From Bathymodiolus brooksi (lineage: Eukaryota > Mollusca > Bivalvia > Mytilida > Modiolidae), in NCBI GenBank assembly GCA_963680875.1, contig OY804584.1, positions 93,742,031-93,806,030 on the forward strand: a stretch of 64,000 nt of DNA, written 5' to 3'. A program made the position numbers and the translations under genes. How positions within the stretch are numbered: position 1 is the stretch's first letter; the number at the start of each line of letters is the position of its first letter. The notes beneath the pieces were generated by a model. That model was not told the origin of the DNA and did no database searches. It worked only from the letters and a program-made list of their open reading frames with translations. This document shows, in pieces, positions 28,952 through 42,690 of this stretch.

Positions 28952-30700
28952 TCAAGATACAGAGGGAAGACAAACAAAACAAGGGACACTGGCAATAGTA
29001 AGCTCAAGATACAGAGGGAAGACAAACAAAACAAGGGACACTGGCAATAGTAGGATCAAGATACAGAGTGAAGACAAACAAAACAAGGAATACTGGCAAT
29101 AGTAGGCTGACGATACAGAGTGAAGACAAACAAAACAAGCGACACTGGCAATAGTAAGCTCAAGATACAGAGGGAAGACAAACAAAACAAAGGACACTGG
29201 CAATAGTAGGATTAAGATACAGAGTGAAGACACAAGGGACACTGGCAATAGTAGACTCAAGATACAGAGTGAAGACAAACAAAACAAGGAACACCGGCAA
29301 TAGTAGGATCACGATACAGAGTGAATACAAACAAAACAAGGAACACTGACAATAGTAAGCTCAAGATACAGAGTGAAGACAAACAAAACAAGGAACACTG
29401 GCAATAGTAGACTCAAGATGCAGTGAAGACAAACAAAACAAGGTACACTGGCAATAGTAGGCTCAAGATACAGAGTGAAGACAAACAAAACAAGGATCAC
29501 TGGCAATAGTAGGCTCAAGATACAGAGGGAAGACAAACAAAACAAGGGACACTGGCAATAGTAAGCTCAAGATCCAGAGTGAAGACAAACAAAACAAGGA
29601 ACACTGGCAATAGTAGGCTCAAGATACAGAGGGAAGAAAACAAAACAAGGGACACTGGCAATAGTAAGCTCAAGATACAGAGGGAAGACAAACAAAACAA
29701 GGGACACTGGCAATAGTAGGATCAAGATACAGAGTGAAGACAAACAAAACAAGGAACACCGGCAATAGTAGGCTCATGATACAGAGTGAAGACAAACAAA
29801 ACAAGGAACACTGGCAATAGTAGGCTCAAGATACAGAGGGAAGACAAACAAAACAAGGGACACTGGCAATAGTAAGCTCAAGATACAGAGGGAAGACAAA
29901 CAAAACAAGGGACACTGGCAATAGTAGGATCAAGATACAGAGTGAAGACAAACAAAACAAGGAATACTGGCAATAGTAGGCTGACGATACAGAGTGAAGA
30001 CAAACAAAACAAGCGACACTGGCAATAGTAAGCTCAAGATACAGAGGGAAGACAAACAAAACAAAGGACACTGGCAATAGTAGGATTAAGATACAGAGTG
30101 AAGACACAAGGGACACTGGCAATAGTAGACTCAAGATACAGAGTGAAGACAAACAAAACAAGGAACACCGCAATAGTAGGATCACGATACAGAGTGAATA
30201 CAAACAAAACAAGGAACACTGACAATAGTAAGCTCAAGATACAGTGTGAAGACAAACAAAACAAGGAACACTGGCAATAGTAGACTCAAGATGCAGTGAA
30301 GACAAACAAAACAAGGGATACTGGCAATAGTAGGCTCAAGATACAGAGTGAAGACAAACAAAACAAGGAACACTGGCAATAGTAGGCTCAAGATACAGAG
30401 GGAAGACAAACAAAACAAGGGACACTGGCAATAGTAGGCTCAAGATACAGAGGGAAGACAAACAAAACAAGGAACACTGGCAATAGTAGACTCAAGATAC
30501 AGAGTGAAGATAAACAAAACAAGGAACTCCGGCAATAGTAGGATCAAGATACAGAGTGAAGACAAACAAAACAAGGAACACTGGCAATAGTAAGCTCAAG
30601 ATACAGAGTGAAGACAAACAAAACAAGGGACACTGGCAATAGTAAGCTCAAGATACAGAGGGAAGACAAACAAAACAAGGGACACTGGCAATAGTAGGAT
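28952..30700 (+). repeat. 875-bp tandem duplication inside the third 4-kb unit
   Basis: The stretch beginning at 28,952 (GGCTC, AAGCTC, GGATC, GGAATACTGG, GGCTGACGATAC, the AAGCGACAC monomer, T3 anchor) is repeated from about 29,826. The second copy's T3 anchor is at 30.09 kb. Between them lies a private monomer, AAGCTCAAGATCCAGAG, at about 29,571. The same arrangement including that private base recurs at 56.1-57.9 kb, 27,172 bp away. Confidence 0.75.
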
Positions 30701-32009
30701 TAAGATACAGAGTGAAGACAAACAAAACAAGGGACACTGGCAATAATAGACTCAAGATACAGAGTGAAGACAAACAAAACAAGGAACACTGGCAATAATA
30801 GACTCAAGATACAGAGTGAAGACAAACAAAACAAGGGACACTGGCAATAGTAGGCTCAAGATACAGAGTGAAGACAAACAAAACAAGGAACACCGGCAAT
30901 AGTAGGCTCATGATACAGAGTGAAGACAAACAAAACAAGGAACACTGGCAATAGTAGGCTCAATATACAGAGGGAAGACAAACAAAACAAGGGACACTGG
31001 CAATAGTAAGCTCAAGATACAGAGGGAAGACAAACAAAACAAGGGACACTGGCAATAGTAGGATCAAGATACAGAGTGAAGACAAACAAAACAAGGAACA
31101 CTGGCAATAGTAGGCTCAAGATACAGAGTGAAGACAAACAAAACAAGCGACACTGGCAATAGTAAGCTCAAGATACAGAGGGAAGACAAACAAAACAAGG
31201 GACACTGGCAATAGTAGGATTAAGATACAGAGTGAAGATTCAAGGGACACTGGCAATAGTAAGCTCAAGATACAGAGTGAAGACAAACAAAACAAGGAAC
31301 ACTGGCAATAGTAGGATCACGATACAGAGTGAATACAAACAAAACAAGGAACACTGACAATAGTAAGCTCAAGATACAGAGTGAAGACAAACAAAACAAG
31401 GAACACTGGCAATAGTAGACTCAAGATGCATTGAAGACAAACAAAACAAGGAACACTGGCAATAATAGACTCAAGATACAGAGTGAAGACAAACAAAACA
31501 AGGAACACTGGCAATAGTAGAATCAAGATACAGTGAAGACAAACAAAACAAGGAACACTGGCAATAGTAGACTCAAGATACAGAGTGAAGACAAACAAAA
31601 CAAGGAACACTGGCAATAATAGACTCAAGATACAGAGTGAAGACAAACAAAACAAGGAACACTGGCAATAATAGACTCAAGATACAGTGTTAAGACAAAC
31701 AAAACAAGGAACACTGGCAATAGTAGACTCAAGATACAGTGAAGACAAACAAAACAAGGAACACTGGCAATAGTAGACTCAAGATACAGAGTGAAGACAA
31801 ACAAAACAAGGAACACTGGCAATAATAGACTCAAGATACAGAGTGAAGACAAACAAAACAAGGAACACTGGCAATAATAGACTCAAGATACAGTGAAGAC
31901 AAACAAAACAAGGAACACTGGCAATAGTAGACTCAAGATACAGAGTGAAGACAAACAAAACAAGGAACACTGGCAATAGTAGACTCAAGATACAGAGTGA
32001 AGACAAACA

Positions 32010-35000
32010 AAACAAGGAACACTGGCAATAATAGACTCAAGATACAGAGTGAAGACAAACAAAACAAGGAACACTGGCAATAATAGACTCAAGATACAGA
32101 GTGAAGACAAACAAAACAAGGAACACTGGCAATAGTAGACTCAAGATACAGTGAAGACAAACAAAACAAGGAACACTGGCAATAGTAGACCCAAGATACA
32201 GAGTGAAGACAAACAAAACAAGGAACACTGGCAATAATAGACTCAAGATACAGAGTGAAGACAAACAAAACAAGGAACACTGGCAATAATAGACTCAAGA
32301 TACAGAGTGAAGACAAACAAAACAAGGAACACTGGCAATAGTAGACTCAAGATACAGTGAAGACAAACAAAACAAGGAACACTGGCAATAGTAGACTCAA
32401 GATACAGAGTGAAGACAAACAAAACAAGAAACACTGGCAATAATAGACTCAAGATACAGAGTGAAGACAAACAAAACAAGGAACACTGGCAATAATAGAC
32501 TCAAGATAGAGAGTGAAGACAAACAAAACAAGGAACACTGGCAATAGTAGACTCAAGATACAGAGTGAAGACAAACAAAACAAGGAACACTGGCAATAGT
32601 AGACTCAAGATACAGAGTGAAGACAAACAAAACAAGGAACACTGGCAATAGTAGGCTCAAGATACAGAGTGAAGACAAACAAAACAAGGAACACCGGCAA
32701 TAGTAGGCTCATGATACAGAGTGAAGACAAACAAAACAAGGAACACTGGCAATAGTAGGCTCAAGATACAGAGGGAAGACAAACAAAACAAGGGACACTG
32801 GCAATAGTAAGCTCAAGATACAGAGGGAAGACAAACAAAACAAGGGACACTGGCAATAGTAGGATCAAGATACAGAGTGAAGACAAACAAAACAAGGAAC
32901 ACTGGCAATAGTAGGCTCAAGATACAGAGTGAAGACAAACAAAACAAGCGACACTGGCAATAGTAAGCTCAAGATACAGAGGGAAGACAAACAAAACAAG
33001 GGACACTGGCAATAGTAGGATTAATATACAGAGTGAAGATTCAAGGGACACCGGCAATAGTAAGCTCAAGATACAGAGTGAAGACAAACAAAACAAGGAA
33101 CACTGGCAATAGTAGGATCACGATACAGAGTGAATACAAACAAAACAAGGAACACTGACAATAGTAAGCTCAAGATACAGAGTGAAGACAAACAAAACAA
33201 GGAACACTGGCAATAGTAGACTCAAGATGCAGTGAAGACAAACAAAACAAGGAACACTGGCAATAATAGACTCAAGATACAGAGTGAAGACAAACAAAAC
33301 AAGGAACACTGGCAATAGTAGAATCAAGATACAGTGAAGACAAACAAAACAAGGAACACTGGCAATAGTAGACTCAAGATACAGAGTGAAGACAAACAAA
33401 ACAAGGAACACTGGCAATAATAGACTCAAGATACAGAGTGAAGACAAACAAAACAAGGAACACTGGCAATAATAGACTCAAGATACAGTGTTAAGACAAA
33501 CAAAACAAGGAACACTGGCAATAGTAGACTCAAGATACAGTGAAGACAAACAAAACAAGGAACACTGGCAATAGTAGACTCAAGATACAGAGTGAAGACA
33601 AACAAAACAAGGAACACTGGCAATAATAGACTCAAGATACAGAGTGAAGACAAACAAAACAAGGAACACTGGCAATAATAGACTCAAGATACAGAGTGAA
33701 GACAAACAAAACAAGGAACACTGGCAATAATAGACTCAAGATACAGTGTGAAGACAAACAAAACAAGGAACACTGGCAATAATAGACTCAAGATACAGTG
33801 AAGACAAACAAAACAAGGAACACTGGCAATAGTAGACTCAAGATACAGAGTGAAGACAAACAAAACAAGGAACACTGGCAATAGTAGACTCAAGATACAG
33901 AGTGAAGACAAACAAAACAAGGAACACTGGCAATAATAGACTCAAGATACAGAGTGAAGACAAACAAAACAAGGAACACTGGCAATAATAGACTCAAGAT
34001 ACAGAGTGAAGACAAACAAAACAAGGAACACTGGCAATAGTAGACTCAAGATACAGTGAAGACAAACAAAACAAGGAACACTGGCAATAGTAGACTCAAG
34101 ATACAGAGTGAAGACAAACAAAACAAGGAACACTGGCAATAATAGACTCAAGATACAGAGTGAAGACAAACAAAACAAGGAACACTGGCAATAATAGACT
34201 CAAGATACAGAGTGAAGACAAACAAAACAAGGAACACTGGCAATAGTAGACTCAAGATACAGTGAAGACAAACAAAACAAGGAACACTGGCAATAGTAGA
34301 CTCAAGATACAGAGTGAAGACAAACAAAACAAGGAACACTGGCAATAATAGACTCAAGATACAGAGTGAAGACAAACAAAACAAGGAACACTGGCAATAA
34401 TAGACTCAAGATAGAGAGTGAAGACAAACAAAACAAGGAACACTGGCAATAGTAGACTCAAGATACAGAGTGAAGACAAACAAAACAAGGAACACTGGCA
34501 ATAGTAGACTCAAGATACAGAGTGAAGACAAACAAAACAAGGAACACTGGCAATAGTAGACTCAAGATACAGAGTGAAGACAAACAAAACAAGGAACACT
34601 GGCAATAGTAGACTCAAGATAGAGTGAAGACAAACAAAACAAGGGACACTGGCAATAGTAGGCTCAAGATACAGAGTGAAGACAAACAAAACAAGGAACA
34701 CGGCAATAGTAGGCTCAAGATACAGAGTGAAGACAAACAAAACAAGGGACACTGGCAATAGTAGGCTCAAGATACAGAGTGAAGACAAACAAAACAAGGG
34801 ACACTGGCAATAATAGACTCAAGATACAGAGTGAAGACAAACAAAACAAGGAACACTGGCAATAGTAGACTGAAGATACAGAGTGAAGAAAAACAAAACA
34901 AGGAACACTGGCAATAGTAGACTCAAGATACAGTGAAGACAAACAAAACAAGGGACACTGGCAATAGTAGGCTCAAGATACAGAGTGAAAACAAACAAAA

Positions 35001-37380
35001 CAAGGGACACTGGCAATAGTAGGCTCAAGATACAGAGTGAAGACAAACAAAACAAGGGACACTGGCAATAGTAAGCTCAAGATACAGATGGAAGACAAAC
35101 AAAACAAGGGACACTGGCAATAGTAGGATCAAGATACAGAGTGAAGACAAACAAAACAAGGGACACTGGCAATAGTAAGCTCAAGATACAGAGTGAAGAT
35201 AAACAAAACAAGGAACTCCGGCAATAGTAGGATCAAGATACAGAGTGAAGACAAACAAAACAAGGGACACTGGCAATAATAGACTCAAGATACAGAGTGA
35301 AGACAAACAAAACAAGGAACACTGGCAATAGTAGACTCAAGATACAGAGTGAAGACAAAAAAAAACAAGGAACACTGGCAATAGTAGACTCAAGATACAG
35401 TGAAGACAAACAAAACAAGGGACACTGGCAATAGTAGGCTCAACATACAGAGTGAAAACAAACAAATCAAGGGACACTGGCAATAGTAGGCTCAAGATAC
35501 AGAGTGAAAACAAACAAAACAAGGGACACTGGCAATAGTAAGCTCAAGATACAGATGGAAGACAAACAAAACAAGGGACACTGGCAATAGTAGGATCAAG
35601 ATACAGAGTGAAGACAAACAAATCAAGGGACACTGGCAATAGTAAGCTCAAGATACAGAGTGAAGATAAACAAAACAAGGAACTCCGGCAATAGTAGGAT
35701 CAAGATACAGAGTGAAGACAAACAAAACAAGGAACACTGGCAATAGTAAGCTCAAGATACAGAGTGAAGACAAACAAAACAAGGGACACTGGCAATAGTA
35801 AGCTCAAGATACAGAGGGAAGACAAACAAAACAAGGGACACTGGCAATAGTAGGATTAAGATACAGAGTGAAGACAAACACAACAAGGAACACTGGCAAT
35901 AATAGACTCAAGATACAGAGTGAAGACAAACAAAACAAGGAACACTGGCAATAATAGACTCAAGATACAGAGTGAAGACAAACAAAACAAGGGACACTGG
36001 CAATAGTAGGCTCAAGATACAGAGTGAAGACAAACAAAACAAGGAACACCGGCAATAGTAGGCTCATGATACAGAGTGAAGACAAACAAAACAAGGAACA
36101 CTGGCAATAGTAGGCTCAAGATACAGAGGGAAGACAAAGAAAACAAGGGACACTGGCAATAGTAAGCTCAAGATACAGAGGGAAGACAAACAAAACAAGG
36201 GACACTGGCAATAGTAGGATCAAGATACAGAGTGAAGACAAACAAAACAAGGAACACTGGCAATAGTAGGCTCAAGATACAGAGTGGAGACAAACAAAAC
36301 AAGCGACACTGGCAATAGTATGCTCAAGATACAGAGGGAAGACAAACAAAACAAGGGACACTGGCAATAGTAGGATTAAGATACAGAGTGAAGACTCAAG
36401 GGACACTGACAATAGTAAGCTCAAGATACAGAGTGAAGACAAACAAAACAAGGAACACTGGCAATAGTAGGATCACGATACAGAGTGAATACAAACAAAA
36501 CAAGGAACACTGACAATAGTAAGCTCAAGATACAGAGTGAAGACAAACAAAACAAGGAACACTGGCAATAGTAGACTCAAGATGCAGTGAAGACAAACAA
36601 AACAAGGAACACTGGCAATAATAGACTCAAGATACAGAGTGAAGACAAACAAAACAAGGAACACTGGCAATAGTAGAATCAAGATACAGTGAAGACAAAC
36701 AAAACAAGGAACACTGGCAATAGTAGACTCAAGATACAGAGTGAAGACAAACAAAACAAGGAACACTGGCAATAATAGACTCAAGATACAGAGTGAAGAC
36801 AAACAAAACAAGGAACACTGGCAATAATAGACTCAAGATACAGTGTTAAGACAAACAAAACAAGGAACACTGGCAATAGTAGACTCAAGATACAGTGAAG
36901 ACAAACAAAACAAGGAACACTGGCAATAGTAGACTCAAGATACAGAGTGAAGACAAACAAAACAAGGAACACTGGCAATAATAGACTCAAGATACAGAGT
37001 GAAGACAAACAAAACAAGGAACACTGGCAATAATAGACTCAAGATACAGAGTGAAGACAAACAAAACAAGGAACACTGGCAATAATAGACTCAAGATACA
37101 GTGTGAAGACAAACAAAACAAGGAACACTGGCAATAGTAGACTCAAGATACAGTGAAGACAAACAAAACAAGGAACACTGGCAATAGTAGACTCAAGATA
37201 CAGAGTGAAGACAAACAAAACAAGGAACACTGGCAATAGTAGACTCAAGATACAGAGTGCAGATAAACAAAACAAGGAACTCCGGCAATAGTAGGATCAA
37301 GATACAGAGTGAAGACAAACAAAACAAGGAACACTGGCAATAGTAAGCTCAAGATACAGAGTGAAGACAAACAAAACAAG
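32010..37380 (+). repeat. 5.3-kb higher-order unit, copy 1
   Basis: Positions 32,037, 32,243, 33,118, 33,684, 34,510 and 34,819 recur 5,364 bp to the right. From 35,233 to 37,039 the offset is 5,312, so one 52-bp monomer differs between copies. Shared markers include the CACGGCAATAG monomer (about 34,701), GACCCAAGATAC, CAACATACAGAG and the T2 anchor at 33.03 and T1 anchor at 36.39 kb. Confidence 0.8.
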
Positions 37381-40300
37381 GAACACTGGCAATAATAGAC
37401 TCAAGATACAGAGTGAAGACAAACAAAACAAGGAACACTGGCAATAATAGACTCAAGATACAGAGTGAAGACAAACAAAACAAGGAACACTGGCAATAGT
37501 AGACTCAAGATACAGTGAAGACAAACAAAACAAGGAACACTGGCAATAGTAGACCCAAGATACAGAGTGAAGACAAACAAAACAAGGAACACTGGCAATA
37601 ATAGACTCAAGATACAGAGTGAAGACAAACAAAACAAGGAACACTGGCAATAATAGACTCAAGATACAGAGTGAAGACAAACAAAACAAGGAACACTGGC
37701 AATAGTAGACTCAAGATACAGTGAAGACAAACAAAACAAGGAACACTGGCAATAGTAGACTCAAGATACAGAGTGAAGACAAACAAAACAAGGAACACTG
37801 GCAATAATAGACTCAAGATACAGAGTGAAGACAAACAAAACAAGGAACACTGGCAATAATAGACTCAAGATAGAGAGTGAAGACAAACAAAACAAGGAAC
37901 ACTGGCAATAGTAGACTCAAGATACAGAGTGAAGACAAACAAAACAAGGAACACTGGCAATAGTAGACTCAAGATACAGAGTGAAGACAAACAAAACAAG
38001 GAACACTGGCAATAGTAGGCTCAAGATACAGAGTGAAGACAAACAAAACAAGGAACACCGGCAATAGTAGGCTCATGATACAGAGTGAAGACAAACAAAA
38101 CAAGGAACACTGGCAATAGTAGGCTCAAGATACAGAGGGAAGACAAACAAAACAAGGGACACTGGCAATAGTAAGCTCAAGATACAGAGGGAAGTCAAAC
38201 AAAACAAGGGACACTGGCAATAGTAGGATCAAGATACAGAGTGAAGACAAACAAAACAAGGAACACTGGCAATAGTAGGCTCAAGATACAGAGTGAAGAC
38301 AAACAAAACAAGCGACACTGGCAATAGTAAGCTCAAGATACAGAGGGAAGACAAACAAAACAAGGGACACTGGCAATAGTAGGATTAAGATACAGAGTGA
38401 AGATTCAAGGGACACCGGCAATAGTAAGCTCAAGATACAGAGTGAAGACAAACAAAACAAGGAACACTGGCAATAGTAGGATCACGATACAGAGTGAATA
38501 CAAACAAAACAAGGAACACTGACAATAGTAAGCTCAAGATACAGAGTGAAGACAAACAAAACAAGGAACACTGGCAATAGTAGACTCAAGATGCAGTGAA
38601 GACAAACAAAACAAGGAACACTGGCAATAATAGACTCAAGATACAGAGTGAAGACAAACAAAACAAGGAACACTGGCAATAGTAGAATCAAGATACAGTG
38701 AAGACAAACAAAACAAGGAACACTGGCAATAGTAGACTCAAGATACAGAGTGAAGACAAACAAAACAAGGAACACTGGCAATAATAGACTCAAGATACAG
38801 AGTGAAGACAAACAAAACAAGGAACACTGGCAATAATAGACTCAAGATACAGTGTTAAGACAAACAAAACAAGGAACACTGGCAATAGTAGACTCAAGAT
38901 ACAGTGAAGACAAACAAAACAAGGAACACTGGCAATAGTAGACTCAAGATACAGAGTGAAGACAAACAAAACAAGGAACACTGGCAATAATAGACTCAAG
39001 ATACAGAGTGAAGACAAACAAAACAAGGAACACTGGCAATAATAGACTCAAGATACAGAGTGAAGACAAACAAAACAAGGAACACTGGCAATAATAGACT
39101 CAAGATACAGTGTGAAGACAAACAAAACAAGGAACACTGGCAATAATAGACTCAAGATACAGTAAAGACAAACAAAACAAGGAACACTGGCAATAGTAGA
39201 CTCAAGATACAGAGTGAAGACAAACAAAACAAGGAACACTGGCAATAGTAGACTCAAGATACAGAGTGAAGACAAACAAAACAAGGAACACTGGCAATAA
39301 TAGACTCAAGATACAGAGTGAAGACAAACAAAACAAGGAACACTGGCAATAATAGACTCAAGATACAGAGTGAAGACAAACAAAACAAGGAACACTGGCA
39401 ATAGTAGACTCAAGATACAGTGAAGACAAACAAAACAAGGAACACTGGCAATAGTAGACTCAAGATACAGAGTGAAGACAAACAAAACAAGGAACACTGG
39501 CAATAATAGACTCAAGATACAGAGTGAAGACAAACAAAACAAGGAACACTGGCAATAATAGACTCAAGATACAGAGTGAAGACAAACAAAACAAGGAACA
39601 CTGGCAATAGTAGACTCAAGATACAGTGAAGACAAACAAAACAAGGAACACTGGCAATAGTAGACTCAAGATACAGAGTGAAGACAAACAAAACAAGGAA
39701 CACTGGCAATAATAGACTCAAGATACAGAGTGAAGACAAACAAAACAAGGAACACTGGCAATAATAGACTCAAGATAGAGAGTGAAGACAAACAAAACAA
39801 GGAACACTGGCAATAGTAGACTCAAGATACAGAGTGAAGACAAACAAAACAAGGAACACTGGCAATAGTAGACTCAAGATACAGAGTGAAGACAAACAAA
39901 ACAAGGAACACTGGCAATAGTAGACTCAAGATACAGAGTGAAGACAAACAAAACAAGGAACACTGGCAATAGTAGACTCAAGATAGAGTGAAGACAAACA
40001 AAACAAGGGACACTGGCAATAGTAGGCTCAAGATACAGAGTGAAGACAAACAAAACAAGGAACACGGCAATAGTAGGCTCAAGATACAGAGTGAAGACAA
40101 ACAAAACAAGGGACACTGGCAATAGTAGGCTCAAGATACAGAGTGAAGACAAACAAAACAAGGGACACTGGCAATAATAGACTCAAGATACAGAGTGAAG
40201 ACAAACAAAACAAGGAACACTGGCAATAGTAGACTCAAGATACAGAGTGAAGACAAACAAAACAAGGAACACTGGCAATAGTAGACTCAAGATACAGTGA

Positions 40301-42690
40301 AGACAAACAAAACAAGGGACACTGGCAATAGTAGGCTCAAGATACAGAGTGAAAACAAACAAAACAAGGGACACTGGCAATAGTAGGCTCAAGATACAGA
40401 GTGAAGACAAACAAAACAAGGGACACTGGCAATAGTAAGCTCAAGATACAGATGGAAGACAAACAAAACAAGGGACACTGGCAATAGTAGGATCAAGATA
40501 CAGAGTGAAGACAAACAAAACAAGGGACACTGGCAATAGTAAGCTCAAGATACAGAGTGAAGATAAACAAAACAAGAAACTCCGGCAATAGTAGGATCAA
40601 GATACAGAGTGAAGACAAACAAAACAAGGAACACTGGCAATAGTAGACTCAAGATACAGAGTGAAGACAAAAAAAAACAAGGAACACTGGCAATAGTAGA
40701 CTCAAGATACAGTGAAGACAAACAAAACAAGGGACACTGGCAATAGTAGGCTCAACATACAGAGTGAAAACAAACAAATCAAGGGACACTGGCAATAGTA
40801 GGCTCAAGATACAGAGTGAAAACAAACAAAACAAGGGACACTGGCAATAGTAAGCTCAAGATACAGATGGAAGACAAACAAAACAAGGGACCCTGGCAAT
40901 AGTAGGATCAAGATACAGAGTGAAGACAAACAAAACAAGGGACACTGGCAATAGTAAGCTCAAGATACAGAGTGAAGATAAACAAAACAAGGAACTCCGG
41001 CAATAGTAGGATCAAGATACAGAGTGAAGACAAACAAAACAAGGAACACTGGCAATAGTAAGCTCAAGATACAGAGTGAAGACAAACAAAACAAGGGACA
41101 CTGGCAATAGTAAGCTCAAGATACAGAGGGAAGACAAACAAAACAAGGGACACTGGCAATAGTAGGATTAAGATACAGAGTGAAGACAAACAAAACAAGG
41201 GACACTGGCAATAATAGACTCAAGATACAGAGTGAAGACAAACAAAACAAGGAACACTGGCAATAATAGACTCAAGATACAGAGTGAAGACAAACAAAAC
41301 AAGGGACACTGGCAATAGTAGGCTCAAGATACAGAGTGAAGACAAACAAAACAAGGAACACCGGCAATAGTAGGCTCATGATACAGAGTGAAGACAAACA
41401 AAACAAGGAACACTGGCAATAGTAGGCTCAAGATACAGAGGGAAGACAAAGAAAACAAGGGACACTGGCAATAGTAAGCTCAAGATACAGAGGGAAGACA
41501 AACAAAACAAGGGACACTGGCAATAGTAGGATCAAGATACAGAGTGAAGACAAACAAAACAAGGAACACTGGCAATAGTAGGCTCAAGATACAGAGTGGA
41601 GACAAACAAAACAAGCGACACTGGCAATAGTATGCTCAAGATACAGAGGGAAGACAAACAAAACAAGGGACACTGGCAATAGTAGGATTAAGATACAGAG
41701 TGAAGACTCAAGGGACACTGACAATAGTAAGCTCAAGATACAGAGTGAAGACAAACAAAACAAGGAACACTGGCAATAGTAGGATCACGATACAGAGTGA
41801 ATACAAACAAAACAAGGAACACTGACAATAGTAAGCTCAAGATACAGAGTGAAGACAAACAAAACAAGGAACACTGGCAATAGTAGACTCAAGATGCAGT
41901 GAAGACAAACAAAACAAGGAACACTGGCAATAATAGACTCAAGATACAGAGTGAAGACAAACAAAACAAGGAACACTGGCAATAGTAGAATCAAGATACA
42001 GTGAAGACAAACAAAACAAGGAACACTGGCAATAGTAGACTCAAGATACAGAGTGAAGACAAACAAAACAAGGAACACTGGCAATAATAGACTCAAGATA
42101 CAGAGTGAAGACAAACAAAACAAGGAACACTGGCAATAATAGACTCAAGATACAGTGTTAAGACAAACAAAACAAGGAACACTGGCAATAGTAGACTCAA
42201 GATACAGTGAAGACAAACAAAACAAGGAACACTGGCAATAGTAGACTCAAGATACAGAGTGAAGACAAACAAAACAAGGAACACTGGCAATAATAGACTC
42301 AAGATACAGAGTGAAGACAAACAAAACAAGGAACACTGGCAATAATAGACTCAAGATACAGAGTGAAGACAAACAAAACAAGGAACACTGGCAATAATAG
42401 ACTCAAGATACAGAGTGAAGACAAACAAAACAAGGAACACTGGCAATAGTAGACTCAAGATACAGTGAAGACAAACAAAACAAGGAACACTGGCAATAGT
42501 AGACTCAAGATACAGAGTGAAGACAAACAAAACAAGGAACACTGGCAATAGTAGACTCAAGATACAGAGTGAAGATAAACAAAACAAGGAACTCCGGCAA
42601 TAGTAGGATCAAGATACAGAGTGAAGACAAACAAAACAAGGAACACTGGCAATAGTAAGCTCAAGATACAGAGTGAAGACAAACAAAACA
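37381..42690 (+). repeat. 5.3-kb higher-order unit, copy 2
   Basis: This is the tandem partner of the preceding unit, with T2 at 38.40 kb and T1 at 41.70 kb. The match ends cleanly near 42,690: copy 1 passes into a GGAACACTGGCAATAATAG monomer and copy 2 into GGGACACTGG with AAGCTC. Its last 1.1 kb is also the start of the 7.5-kb unit, so the duplications are nested, not sequential blocks. Confidence 0.8.

Larger units (their letters stand above)
19408..31300 (+). repeat. Satellite domain of 3.97- to 4.02-kb units, about three copies
   Basis: Positions 21,012, 24,982 and 28,952 are spaced 3,970 bp. Positions 19,976, 23,998 and 28,020, and 20,286, 24,308 and 28,330, are spaced 4,022 bp, one 52-bp monomer more. 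Shared private variants include the broken monomer at GGAACCCCGGACAATAATAG (about 23,357 and 27,327) and ATAGAGAGTGAAG. The forms GGAACACGCAATAG and AATACAAACAAACAAGG occur only in the first two copies. T3 anchors at 21.28, 25.25 and 29.22 kb and T2 anchors at 22.52, 26.49 and 31.23 kb alternate. The third copy is enlarged by an extra 875-bp duplication. Confidence 0.8.
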
